Source: Spirosomataceae bacterium TFI 002
GTDB taxonomy: Bacteria > Bacteroidota > Bacteroidia > Cytophagales > Spirosomataceae
Reading direction: 5' to 3'
Assembly (NCBI GenBank): GCA_900230115.1
Contig: LT907983.1
Span: 4,882,774 to 4,946,773 of the forward strand
DNA: 64,000 nt
The notes below the pieces were generated by a model that did no database searches, was not told the DNA's origin, and was given only the letters and a program-made list of their open reading frames with translations. Positions 34,642 through 44,086 of this stretch are shown here, in pieces. Within the stretch, counting starts at the first letter, position 1; each line of letters opens with the position of its first letter. The translations under genes and the position numbers were made by a program.

Positions 34642-36153
34642 TTGATAACAAGATTGAAAATTCTTCCCGGTAGGTTGGCAAGTTTTGTTGTGGTTTCCTT
34701 TGGTGCAATGGGCTTAGCTTCAGTAAGTAGCTACAAGGCAGAAAGTGATAGAGAAGTTGCTGTTAAATATTGCAGCAGTTGCCATCTTTTTCCAGAACCC
34801 CAACTACTTGATAAAAATACTTGGGTGGATAGTGTTTTGCCTAATATGGCATGGAGGCTTGGTATTGGGAATTCAAAATCAAATCCATTTGAAGGAATGG
34901 ATCAAGGTGAAATTAACTTAATCAAAGCTTTAAATGTATACCCTGAAACTCGGAGTATTAGCGAAGAGGATTGGTCGAAAGTTGTTCGTTTTTATGAAAA
35001 ATCGGCTCCTTTAAAACCTTTGATACAAGATAATTCAATTCTGGTTGAAGAAAACTTACCATTTTTTGAATTAATGGGAGTGAAGCTAAAAAACCAGCAG
35101 CTTCCGCAAATTACAATGCTTAAGTACAATGATGACAAGCAGGAATTGTATGTAGGTGATGCATTAAATGAACTAGTTGCATTGGACCACGAATTCATAG
35201 TTAAGGAAGTATGGAAAACGGAAAGTCCTACAGTTGATATGGTCTTTGCAGCCAATGGACCTAGTGTTCTTACCATAGGGAGCATATTACCATCTGAAAA
35301 GAAAAAAGGCAATCTAACAGCATTACACAATTCAAGCGAAAAAAATCTTCGTCTTTTAAAACGACCTACTCAAGTATTAGAAGCCGACTTGAACCAAGAC
35401 CAAGAAAAAGATTGGATTGTTTCTGAATTTGGAAATCATTCAGGTCAATTGGTTTGGTTTGAAAACGGTGATGGTAGAAAACGACATATTTTGAAATCTC
35501 AAGCTGGAGCAAGAAAAGTGGAAATTGTGGATCTCAATAAAGATGGTAAACCAGATATAGTCGGCATGTTTGCTCAAGCTCAAGAAGAATTTGTTATTTT
35601 CTACAATAAAGGGAAAGGTGATTTTAGGGAAAAAACTGTTTTGAAATTCCATCCTGCTTTTGGTTTGTCCTATTTTGAGTTGGTAGATTTCAATGCGGAT
35701 GGGGCGTTGGATATCGTGGTGAGTAATGGAGATAATTGGGATCTTTCCAAAATTGACAAAAACTACCACGGCATACGAGTTTTCTTAAACGATAAAAAAG
35801 AGAACTTCACGGAAGCATTCTTTTTTCCTTTGTACGGAGCCAGTAAAGTGCTTAGCCATGATTTCGATGGCGATGGAGATTTGGATTTAGCTGCAGTTTC
35901 TTTTTACTCCGACAATGAACATGGCTTTGTGTATTTGCAAAATCAAGGCGACTTAAACTTTAAAGCATACAGTTCACCAGCATTTAAAACTGGTAAGTGG
36001 CTAACGATGGAAAAGCTGGACTATGACCAAGATGGTGACCTAGATCTTGTATTGGGTACGTATTTTCACAATGCACTAGAGCGAGGTAAATTAATGGTAC
36101 AAGGTGCCGAAACATTTCCTGAGTTGCTTCTTCTCAAGAATAAATGGAAGTGA
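34642..36153 (+). CDS. Exported CxxCH (cytochrome-c-like) and FG-GAP repeat protein
   Basis: A protein of about 503 residues. There is no in-frame ATG before the signal-like segment: the frame opens after a TAA at 34630-34632, and TTG at 34642 is the best start. The ATG at 34708 would cut into the signal. The mature N-terminus has KYCSSCHLFPEP, a single c-type heme motif (Cys44, Cys47, His48). Residues about 240-490 form a beta-propeller of FG-GAP/VCBS repeats with Ca-binding D-x-D-x-D-G loops (DFDGDGDLDLA, DYDQDGDLDLV). Such proteins occur in glycan-use regions of Bacteroidota. The electron-transfer role is uncertain. Confidence 0.8.
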   Translation: MITRLKILPGRLASFVVVSFGAMGLASVSSYKAESDREVAVKYCSSCHLFPEPQLLDKNTWVDSVLPNMAWRLGIGNSKSNPFEGMDQGEINLIKALNVYPETRSISEEDWSKVVRFYEKSAPLKPLIQDNSILVEENLPFFELMGVKLKNQQLPQITMLKYNDDKQELYVGDALNELVALDHEFIVKEVWKTESPTVDMVFAANGPSVLTIGSILPSEKKKGNLTALHNSSEKNLRLLKRPTQVLEADLNQDQEKDWIVSEFGNHSGQLVWFENGDGRKRHILKSQAGARKVEIVDLNKDGKPDIVGMFAQAQEEFVIFYNKGKGDFREKTVLKFHPAFGLSYFELVDFNADGALDIVVSNGDNWDLSKIDKNYHGIRVFLNDKKENFTEAFFFPLYGASKVLSHDFDGDGDLDLAAVSFYSDNEHGFVYLQNQGDLNFKAYSSPAFKTGKWLTMEKLDYDQDGDLDLVLGTYFHNALERGKLMVQGAETFPELLLLKNKWK

Positions 36154-36216
36154 TTTAAGTAAATACTGCCGAGATGTTGCGTGTTCGTGTTGGGTCAAAA
36201 ACTAATTGTTTTGCAT

Positions 36217-36250
36217 AAAAAAAAGGTCGGAAATTACTCCAACCTTTTTT
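36217..36250. terminator. Bidirectional intrinsic terminator
   Basis: A-tract, GGTcGG stem, loop aaattact, CCaACC, T-tract. It lies 63 bases after the FG-GAP gene stop and 22 bases after the SusD gene stop, so it can end both convergent transcripts. Confidence 0.8.
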
Positions 36251-36272
36251 AAACTTTTAACCTTAACTATTC

Positions 36273-37871
36273 TTATTTCACATCCCAGAAGATCTTGTTT
36301 GTTAACTTATCTTGATCTTTGACTGCGTTATAATTCTCTGCATTGTAAGTGATTTCGTTTCCAGGGATATTAAATCTCAATGGAGGCAATGTTTGTGTAT
36401 TTGCATTGTCAGGAACGAAACTGAATGATAATGCATCCAATCTTCTATGCTCAGCCCAGTTTTCGTAAGCCTGTAGAATATTGAAGTGCACCCATTTTTG
36501 TGTTGCTATCAACTTGATTTTAGCAGCATTGTCTGCAGCCTTATCCCAGCTAACTGCTTCTTGCGAAGTATATGCGGCAATTGCATCGGCAGTAGGAGTA
36601 GCAGGAGCAGGAACTGTATTGTCGTTACTGACTGCTCTGATTTTCACGTACTGACCAATAGAGTTACTGATAGAAGCCTCGTAGTTAGACTTAGCCAAAG
36701 CAGCATTTCCACTTGTTAAATAATACTCAGCTTTGATTAAGTTAATTTCAGCAGCATTGATCAATGTTCCTGGAATAAACTGATTTCTAGCATAAGTAGA
36801 AGTGTTGTAAATCGCGATTGTACCACCATTGGCTAACTCAGTTTGCTCAGAGCTGTTTGCAGTTGGATCAATACCAATGTACTCACCATTTGCATTGACA
36901 CCTGGCTCAAAGATATACCCTAATCTTGGGTCATTTGTAGAAACCATTTGATCAATGATTTTCTTACCAGCAGTATTGATAAACCAACCTGTACCAGACT
37001 CTAATGCTCCTTGGAACGATTTTGAGTTGATGTTTGAGTTCAAGTCATAAACATTAATTTGGATGTTTTGCTCAATGTTCTCAACAACTGGGAAGGTTGC
37101 TGAATTACCCAAAATTTCACCCATTTCTGTTTTTGCTCTCGCTCCTAAAGAAGCAGATCCTGATACTCTATTCAGCATTCTCAATCTCAAAGAATTACAA
37201 TATCTTTTCCAAAGGTCAAGGTTACCTTTGTTGATGTAATCCTGAGTAGTGAAAGCTAATTGGAAAGTTGAGTTCAAGTTGATTGCATTTAAATCAGTAG
37301 CAACTGTTTTTAATTCATTCAACATTTGCGTGTAGATAGCTTCAGCTGAGTCAAACTTTGCAGATGAAACAGTGTAGTCACCACCATTCTGGCTTATTTT
37401 TCCAGCTTCAGAAAATGGCATTGCACCAAAAATGTCAACCATTCTTTGAGTGTAGTCATATAAATACACTTTTGCTGTAAGCATGTACACTTTCTTATCG
37501 TTTTTTCCTGTTTCATCTAGCGTATTGTAGATTTTCTCAAGCTCACGATATTGTGCCAAAGTGCTGTAATAGTTGTACCAGATATCCTCAGCTCCAGATG
37601 ATCCTGGTACATATTGACCTGTTTCATTTGCCCATCCTGTTGTTTGAACATAATGGTTAAGCGTAGTTCTCAAAGTAACAAAGTAGTTACGATAAGCAGG
37701 TAGAACGTAGTCCTTGTTGGCATACAAGAAACCTGTAAACTGCCTCTCTACTGATGTAGAAGACAATTTGCCTGGATTTGGGTATGCATCTACAAAATCT
37801 TCTTGCTGGCAAGAAAACACGCCCAAGAATAGAAGAGCAATACTTAATAATTTTATATTTTTCATTTTCAT
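36273..37871 (-). CDS. SusD/RagB-like outer-membrane lipoprotein
   Basis: A 532-residue lipoprotein (lipobox VFSC, Cys20) of the SusD/RagB type. The TPR-like helices (RYCNSLRLRMLNRV, KIIDQMVSTNDPRL, LINAAEINLIKAEYYL) and the C-terminal ENWAEHRRLD region match this superfamily, close to the SusD-like_2 branch. It would cap the SusC channel and bind an oligomer. It follows the SusC gene by 13 bases. The ligand is unknown; upstream ribose-scavenging genes suggest a ribosyl compound rather than a classical polysaccharide, but this is inferred only. Confidence 0.92.
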   Translation of the reverse strand: MKMKNIKLLSIALLFLGVFSCQQEDFVDAYPNPGKLSSTSVERQFTGFLYANKDYVLPAYRNYFVTLRTTLNHYVQTTGWANETGQYVPGSSGAEDIWYNYYSTLAQYRELEKIYNTLDETGKNDKKVYMLTAKVYLYDYTQRMVDIFGAMPFSEAGKISQNGGDYTVSSAKFDSAEAIYTQMLNELKTVATDLNAINLNSTFQLAFTTQDYINKGNLDLWKRYCNSLRLRMLNRVSGSASLGARAKTEMGEILGNSATFPVVENIEQNIQINVYDLNSNINSKSFQGALESGTGWFINTAGKKIIDQMVSTNDPRLGYIFEPGVNANGEYIGIDPTANSSEQTELANGGTIAIYNTSTYARNQFIPGTLINAAEINLIKAEYYLTSGNAALAKSNYEASISNSIGQYVKIRAVSNDNTVPAPATPTADAIAAYTSQEAVSWDKAADNAAKIKLIATQKWVHFNILQAYENWAEHRRLDALSFSFVPDNANTQTLPPLRFNIPGNEITYNAENYNAVKDQDKLTNKIFWDVK

Positions 37872-37884
37872 TATCTTTTTTTGA

Positions 37885-40800
37885 TTAAAAACTAGCTCTC
37901 AACATTGCACCCATAGAACGGAAAGAAGGGTTGTTTCCAGCATTATTAATATTCTCATACCATCTCGTACTTGATGTAGTTTGTTCTGCATCCAAGTCTT
38001 TTATGCTTCTGTATAAGAAGAAAAGGTTTCTTCCAAAAACTGAGAAGTTGATATTGTTACTTCCAAGTTTTCTTGCAATGCTAGCTGGTAGGTTATATCC
38101 CAATGAAAGTTCTCTCATTTTGATGTAGTTGTTTTTAGTTACATATAATTCGTAACGTGAACTACTGTACTGTGGACCACCCCAGTTATAAGTATTGTTG
38201 TAGTAAACCGCTTGAGAAATAACGTTTGTATTAGGCTCTCCAGTTGCAGTTACACCATCCATAAGCATACCGTCATTGTATACGGGCTCTCCAGCAGGAC
38301 CAGCTCCAGCAGAAGTTTGAACTCCTTTACCGTCAGCATTTACATAGTAGCTCAATCCACCACTTGCAGCATCCATGAACTTAGTACTTTCTTCAAGTAA
38401 GCCTCTGCTTATCATCCAGTTGATACCTGTTGGCATGATACTTCCTCCAAAATTGAAGTCAGTAACCACGTTAAGTTGGAAGTTTTTGTAAGAGAAGTTA
38501 TTAAGTAATCCACCTACTAATTTTGGCATTGCATTACCTGCAACGATCCACTCGTTAGCATCTAATTGGTAAAGACCATTTGGCCCTACTACTTGTTTTC
38601 CTGCATCGTTTGTAAGAATTGGGTGTACATATATATCTCCCATTGGTCTTCCTACTACAGATCTTAGCTGAGCTGCGTTTCCGTCATAATCAGCGTGTAG
38701 CAACTCAGTAGAGTTGTTTGCAAGCTTTTCAACCTTGTTAGTATTTTTAGAAAGGTTAAGTGTCAAGTCCCAGTTCAAGTTGTTGCTCTTAATAGGCACT
38801 GCGTTGATAGCAAGTTCAAGACCTTGGTTTCTCAATGTACCAATATTTGTCAATATAGACCTTGCACCTGTAGAAGCTGCAATATCTAATGGCAATATTT
38901 GATCAACAATTTTCGCATTGTAATAAGAGAAATCAAATCCAACTCTATTACGAAGGAATTTAGTTTCTAAACCAAATTCAACCTCATGCTTCTGCTCAGG
39001 ACGAATCGCTTCGTTTCCAAAGTTAGAAGGAATAGTAGTGTACAATACTGGCTTTCCACCAATTTGTTGAACTCCTAATGTTGCTTGGCTATATGCAACG
39101 TTTGCAGCATAAACGCCAGGGTAGTTTCCTACCACACCATAACTTGCTCTTAATTTCGCGTAAGAAACGTAAGATGGCATCTTGATAACATCACTAATTA
39201 CAAATCCAGTGTTTACAGAAGGGTAGTAGAATTCGTTATTGTTTGGGTTCATTGTTGAATATCTATCTTTTCTGATAGTTCCCTCTGCAAACAAATACCC
39301 GTTATAGTCAAGATTAACAGTTCCAATCCATGCATCATTGATCAATAGTTCACGTGAAAAAGATGCATTCGCTTGGTTTGTAGATGATGATAGGTCAAAA
39401 TAGTTTTCAGTCGCTAATCCACCATTGGTAGATGTTGACATGTACTTGTTCTCTTGCTTTCTAGCAATGTATCCTCCAAGTGCACTCACACTAAATGCAT
39501 CGTTGATTGTTTTTTCGTATGTTAATAATACATCACCATATAAGTTGGTAAATCTATTTTGGTTAGCACCAAAAGATCCACTATTTCCAATTACTAAAGG
39601 TACTTCAGTTGCAATTTCAGTCTGAATGTCTTCTGAAGTAAAGTCAGTAGCTATTCTTGCTCTGATAGAAAGGTCATTAGTGATTTTGAAGTTTTCTGTA
39701 ATACTTGCAATAACTCTGTTACTTAATTCGTCAGTGTTGTGCTTGTATAATCTCCATACGTAGTCAGCGATATCACCCCTGAAACCATTATACGTTATGT
39801 TTTCGTCTGGTGTTGCACTTGCTTGTGTACCTGTTCTGAATTTGTAGCCAAGACTAGTTTGGTAGTATTGGTCGTACCAAGATGCTTGCTCAAACCTATC
39901 CATCATACCTGAGAAGTTATTAATCATACGATCAATCTTGTAAGGTCTGTTATGAGTATTTTGGTTAATGTAGTTAACCATTATATCAGTCTTAGATTTT
40001 TTACCGATGTTAAAGCTAGAGTTCAAGTTTGCAATGTTTTTTGCATTCTTTGAAAACTTACTAATCATCTGGTTGTCTTGTCGAGTATATGAGAATCTGA
40101 TATTCGCATTATCTGTGCTTTTAGATACAGATAAGTTCACGTTAGAAGAGTTCGCGTTTTGGAAAAGGTCTGCATAACTGCTATTTGCTGCAGAATATGG
40201 TACCATTTCTCCTGTCCAAGCTCTTACTGGCTGGCCGTCAAACTTAGGACCAAAGTTTACACTAGTATTGATAAGACCTCTTGAGCCATCAGCATATGTA
40301 ATAAATAGATTCTCGTCCTGATTTGCATTTGCCAATGTCAAAGGATATCCAGGTCCACGAACGTTTTGATATCTTGGAAGATATGCAATTTGATCGTGAG
40401 TGAATGAAGTAGAAAAATCAACTCCTAATCCTTTCTTTCCTTTACCCGACTTAGTAGTAATCAACAATACCCCGTTTACTGCTTCAGAACCGTATAGTGC
40501 TGCTGCAGATGCTCCTTTAAGTACAGAAACGTTTTCGATATCTGCTGGGTTAATGTCCAACAACCCGTTTCCTCTAATTCTTTGGTCACCCCAATAGTTG
40601 GTGTTTCTAAATTCACCACTTCTAATAGGTACACCATCAAGAACGATTAAAGGTTGTGTGTTACCAGTAATAGAGGCAAACCCTCTAATATTGATGTTCA
40701 CACCACTTGTAGCTCCTCCTGGAGTCGCATTGATAACAACACCGGGTGCTTTACCATATAATGCAGATGCAAAGTTTGGAGATGCAGTCCTTGTGATTTC

Positions 40801-41181
40801 TTCTGCTTCGATAGTAGAAGTTGCATAACCAATTGCTCTTTGCTCTTTAGAAATACCAAGTGCTGTAACAACAACTTCATTTAAAACAGCAACATCCTCT
40901 TCAAGTACAACATTAAGTACAGTACTGTTTCCAACTTTAACATCTTGATTTGTAAATCCAATAAAAGAGAAAATCAAACTACTTTGTGGAGAAGCATTGA
41001 TAGAAAATTCTCCTTTCGTATCTGTAGCTGTTCCCGTGGTTGTGCCTTTGATCACAACGGAAACACCAGGAAGCGGCGATCCATCAGCAGCAGATATAAC
41101 TGTGCCTCGAATGTTCTGGGCCCATGTAGGGGTACTTATTATCGCAAAAAGGATAAAAAGTAATGGTAATTTTTTAATCAT
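37885..41181 (-). CDS. SusC/RagA-like TonB-dependent outer-membrane transporter
   Basis: A 1098-residue porin with a signal peptide ending PTWAQ. It starts with a carboxypeptidase-D-regulatory-like domain (NIRGTVISAADGSPLPGVSVVIKGT) followed by the TonB box region (LNEVVVTALGISK) and the plug, with the motifs QPLIVLDGVPI, ISVLKGASAAALYGSEAVNGVLLITTK and the SusC signature. The rest is a 22-strand barrel. It is the first gene of a SusC-SusD operon ending in the terminator at 36217. No sigma/anti-sigma or hybrid sensor gene is next to it, unlike many PULs. Confidence 0.95.
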   Translation of the reverse strand: MIKKLPLLFILFAIISTPTWAQNIRGTVISAADGSPLPGVSVVIKGTTTGTATDTKGEFSINASPQSSLIFSFIGFTNQDVKVGNSTVLNVVLEEDVAVLNEVVVTALGISKEQRAIGYATSTIEAEEITRTASPNFASALYGKAPGVVINATPGGATSGVNINIRGFASITGNTQPLIVLDGVPIRSGEFRNTNYWGDQRIRGNGLLDINPADIENVSVLKGASAAALYGSEAVNGVLLITTKSGKGKKGLGVDFSTSFTHDQIAYLPRYQNVRGPGYPLTLANANQDENLFITYADGSRGLINTSVNFGPKFDGQPVRAWTGEMVPYSAANSSYADLFQNANSSNVNLSVSKSTDNANIRFSYTRQDNQMISKFSKNAKNIANLNSSFNIGKKSKTDIMVNYINQNTHNRPYKIDRMINNFSGMMDRFEQASWYDQYYQTSLGYKFRTGTQASATPDENITYNGFRGDIADYVWRLYKHNTDELSNRVIASITENFKITNDLSIRARIATDFTSEDIQTEIATEVPLVIGNSGSFGANQNRFTNLYGDVLLTYEKTINDAFSVSALGGYIARKQENKYMSTSTNGGLATENYFDLSSSTNQANASFSRELLINDAWIGTVNLDYNGYLFAEGTIRKDRYSTMNPNNNEFYYPSVNTGFVISDVIKMPSYVSYAKLRASYGVVGNYPGVYAANVAYSQATLGVQQIGGKPVLYTTIPSNFGNEAIRPEQKHEVEFGLETKFLRNRVGFDFSYYNAKIVDQILPLDIAASTGARSILTNIGTLRNQGLELAINAVPIKSNNLNWDLTLNLSKNTNKVEKLANNSTELLHADYDGNAAQLRSVVGRPMGDIYVHPILTNDAGKQVVGPNGLYQLDANEWIVAGNAMPKLVGGLLNNFSYKNFQLNVVTDFNFGGSIMPTGINWMISRGLLEESTKFMDAASGGLSYYVNADGKGVQTSAGAGPAGEPVYNDGMLMDGVTATGEPNTNVISQAVYYNNTYNWGGPQYSSSRYELYVTKNNYIKMRELSLGYNLPASIARKLGSNNINFSVFGRNLFFLYRSIKDLDAEQTTSSTRWYENINNAGNNPSFRSMGAMLRASF

Positions 41182-41665
41182 AATACTTAGGTTTTTTTGA
41201 TTAAGTTTTGAATAAAATATGAACGAGAATTAAATTGCTAGTAATATTAAATAAAATAATTTAATAACTATTCCTTAACAATAAAATAATTTTTTAAATA
41301 CACTGTCGTTGTGTAAGGAATCTAGACTATTTGCGGGGAGAAAGTAGCTATTCTACTTATAAGTTTCGACTATTTATGAATACTCAAAATTATAAAAATA
41401 AAAGCAGTATTTTTTAACTCATAAAGAGAAATTAATGTGGGTAGGGCCTGTTGCTCAGTACTTTAAAATTATAACATTGGAGTGCCCAAATTGAGGTTTA
41501 AACAAAAATAGGAGGATATTTTGTGTTTAAATGGTAATGTGAGGGTTGCTCATATGATACCGTTCATCATTACAAATGGAGATAATTTGCCATACTATTT
41601 CTAATGGAAATCTAAGGCAAAAAAGAGCCTTTCCATCTGGTTTAGAGAAAAATATTGGGTTTAAA
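41182..41665. other. Intergenic region between SusC and nucleoside-hydrolase genes
   Basis: 484 bases without a recognised gene. It must hold the SusC promoter, in the AT-rich block near 41190-41300. A weak interrupted hairpin at 41604-41636 (ATGGA.AAGGC/GCCTT.TCCAT) could end the upstream ribose operon. Nothing else was recognised. Confidence 0.5.
41604..41636 (-). terminator. Possible weak terminator of the ribose-scavenging operon
   Basis: Paired arms ATGGA/TCCAT and AAGGC/GCCTT with a bulge and an A-rich loop. It lies 30 bases beyond the nucleoside-hydrolase stop on the minus strand. The T-tract is absent. Confidence 0.35.
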
Positions 41666-42667
41666 TTACTTTGAACCACCTAAAACCTCATAGAAATCGG
41701 CCATGATTTCCTCTTTATGGAAGTTTTCCCAAACAATAATTTTCCTTTTATTTTCTGGTTGCTCAATCCAAATTTCGTCCGTCATTATTGGACAAGGAAT
41801 TTCAATAGCTTCTGCCCAATTTGGGTTTTTAATAATTGCGACTGCCGCCATGTCAAACAAAGCTCTTGCAGGTGGATCTCCGAGGTAATCTATATGTGTA
41901 AAAAGGTTTACAGCGTAATCTCCAAAGTTGTCAAATTCTCCGCCGTGTCTTCCAATTATTGGAGTAGAAATTTTTGGACCTAGTCCTGGCATTTTGGCAT
42001 CTATTTCTGCCTTGGTTGCTTTAACAGCATCCGTCCCAGACGGCTTACCATATCTAACAGTCACCATTTCAAAGTCTACATTGGTTTCCAGCACATAATT
42101 CATGGATGGTATGTCATTTACTAAGTTGTATTCTCCGGGTTCAGGGTAATTTGCTCCTAACCAGACAAGTCTAATTTTATCAGCAATAGAAGGATCTTTT
42201 TGAAGAGCTAATGCCAGGTTGGTCAATTTGCCCACCGCTATCACCACTAATTTGTTTTCACTTTGTTTTTTTGCTTCATTAATAATAAAGTCAACAGCTT
42301 CATACCCATCAAAAGTGGCATTTGAAATACTATCTTTAATCTCATCGTAAGACTTATTTGCACCTATAATCAAGGGAACCTCTTGGCGTACATTGAATAA
42401 CTGCATGATTCTTTCTGCCTCGTCAAAATGTCCTTGGATATCGCCACCATTTCTAGTTGCGTTTACAGTTATGGCTTTTATGTCAAAGTAATCCATGTTC
42501 GAAAACAGGTATGCCATTGCGTGCTGATCATCCAGCTCATTGTTGGCATCGGTATCAAAAATTACGGATATTTTTTTGTTTGCCTCTGTTGCTTCTTCTT
42601 TGGTCTCAGTTGTATTGCATGAAATAAAGAATGCAAATGCCAAAACGAACAAAATTGATTTATTCAT
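41666..42667 (-). CDS. Nucleoside hydrolase lipoprotein
   Basis: About 333 residues. The lipobox FISC follows a hydrophobic run, so the enzyme is an envelope lipoprotein, which is unusual for a family generally cytoplasmic. The family signature KISVIFDTDANNELDDQHA gives the Ca-binding Asp cluster, and VVIAVGKLTNLALAL follows. It cleaves the N-glycosidic bond of ribonucleosides to free ribose. The frame can begin at a TTG at 42679, overlapping the preceding stop; the ATG at 42667 is preferred. Last gene of a four-gene run ending in ribose release and capture. Confidence 0.92.
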   Translation of the reverse strand: MNKSILFVLAFAFFISCNTTETKEEATEANKKISVIFDTDANNELDDQHAMAYLFSNMDYFDIKAITVNATRNGGDIQGHFDEAERIMQLFNVRQEVPLIIGANKSYDEIKDSISNATFDGYEAVDFIINEAKKQSENKLVVIAVGKLTNLALALQKDPSIADKIRLVWLGANYPEPGEYNLVNDIPSMNYVLETNVDFEMVTVRYGKPSGTDAVKATKAEIDAKMPGLGPKISTPIIGRHGGEFDNFGDYAVNLFTHIDYLGDPPARALFDMAAVAIIKNPNWAEAIEIPCPIMTDEIWIEQPENKRKIIVWENFHKEEIMADFYEVLGGSK

Positions 42668-42675
42668 AACGTTAT

Positions 42676-44085
42676 TCAATTACCTGGTTTAATATTTAGT
42701 GCTACTCGTGGGATGTACCATACATCTTTCAACAGGTCCACGCCGCCTTTCATTTCTTCTTGTACTACTCGATCAATGATGAAGATACCTGTTTTTGCCA
42801 TATTTTGGAAATTGTCTATGCCATCATTAGGGAAGTTCACTCTCGTTCTGTGAATATTGAATTTTTCAGAGAATTTACGACCAAATGCTTTTTCTACGCC
42901 TTCTTTACCGTACATGAAGCCTAATAAGCCACCCCAAGTCGCAGTTGGGTTGTCGGAATCCCAACCTGCCAAGACCCCAATTTTAATGGTTTCTTTCAAA
43001 TCGCCTTCTCCGTATAACAAACTAACAATACTGGCGGCATAGTTGATACCGCCTGCAAAACATCCATTGCAAAAGATGTTTTTGGAAGTCATATCATAAC
43101 CATCTTCTTGGTTCACTTGGTACCTCGTATAAACTTCGTCTCTGGCTTGTTCCCAAGGTATTTGTGCGTCGTATTTACTTTTGACAAAGTCATACATTTT
43201 AGCAGCATACGAGTTTTCAGGTAGTCTTTTTCTTGCCTGAGTTGCCATCCATTGGATTTGCTCTTTTTTCGATACCGATTGATCCACTTGAGAAGCTAAA
43301 GAATACATGATGACATAAAATTCCGAAATCCATTGTGCATTTTCCCTTGCGGTGGTTTGAATCGGAAGCTTTGCCATCTCAAGGGCGATATCTGGACGAG
43401 CGGGAGCAAAGAAGCCAAAAACCTCTGTGGTTAATTGGGCATCTATCATTTCGTGGTAATTATCATAAACAGTATCCTTTGTCAATAGCGGATCGCTGGT
43501 TGCAGGTGGAATCACTCCATTTACCATCATGTCTAGGGCTTTTTGATTAGACACCCACAGGAAATTTTCTTCTTCCTGTTTCATGTGATTAAGCCATCCC
43601 TGACGTATTTGTTCTCCAGTGAGCATGCTTGTTTTATTGGTGTACAAAAGATATTGGTACATGTATTCAACATCGGTGTCATCGTCGGCACCCCAAATTT
43701 CGTCTTCGCCTCTAAAAACGAAATCGATGGTTTTGGAAATGTCACTAATTTTGTCACCCGACCATATATTTGGAAGATCGGCAGTTCCCCAATCTTCTCT
43801 GGTGTAAAACTTCCCGGTTTTTGTTTCACCAATGTTACCAATTTTATCCATCTCTGTAACCAAGCCTGTCCAGTTTGCGATGCATTGAGCGAGCCAAAAT
43901 CCATAGAGTTTGTCGGCATATTCGGCTCTTGAAATTACTTGATCAGTAGGCTTGGGATCATATGAAGCATAGGTGATTGTGGAATCTTGCAGTGGGTTAT
44001 TTACTTCACTTTTATACGTCGACTGGCAGGAGTAAATGCCTTTGGAAACGATAAATAGGAGGACAATAAATATGGTTTTTTTCAT
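42676..44085 (-). CDS. ADP-ribosylglycohydrolase-family lipoprotein
   Basis: About 469 residues with a lipoprotein-type signal (KGIYSC), so exported. The ADP-ribosylglycohydrolase fold is shown by the metal-binding loops ADDDTDVEYMY (Asp cluster) and LAGWDSDNPTATWGGLLGFMYG, the usual DxDN motif. Cytoplasmic relatives remove ADP-ribose from proteins. An exported one with a ribokinase, nucleoside hydrolase and sugar permease more likely opens a ribosyl bond in an external nucleoside, ADP-ribose-like or glycan substrate. The ATG at 44085 is preferred to a TTG at 44100; it lies one base after the ribokinase stop. Confidence 0.9.
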   Translation of the reverse strand: MKKTIFIVLLFIVSKGIYSCQSTYKSEVNNPLQDSTITYASYDPKPTDQVISRAEYADKLYGFWLAQCIANWTGLVTEMDKIGNIGETKTGKFYTREDWGTADLPNIWSGDKISDISKTIDFVFRGEDEIWGADDDTDVEYMYQYLLYTNKTSMLTGEQIRQGWLNHMKQEEENFLWVSNQKALDMMVNGVIPPATSDPLLTKDTVYDNYHEMIDAQLTTEVFGFFAPARPDIALEMAKLPIQTTARENAQWISEFYVIMYSLASQVDQSVSKKEQIQWMATQARKRLPENSYAAKMYDFVKSKYDAQIPWEQARDEVYTRYQVNQEDGYDMTSKNIFCNGCFAGGINYAASIVSLLYGEGDLKETIKIGVLAGWDSDNPTATWGGLLGFMYGKEGVEKAFGRKFSEKFNIHRTRVNFPNDGIDNFQNMAKTGIFIIDRVVQEEMKGGVDLLKDVWYIPRVALNIKPGN

Positions 44086-44086
44086 T

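Noticed and set aside
38000-41181. ECF sigma/anti-sigma control of the first SusC
   Set aside because: No sigma-70-family or FecR-like gene lies next to the SusC gene, and the porin lacks an obvious N-terminal STN-type signalling extension.
43543-43932. Plus-strand open frame of 129 codons
   Set aside because: Antisense to the ADP-ribosylglycohydrolase gene; no recognisable protein features.
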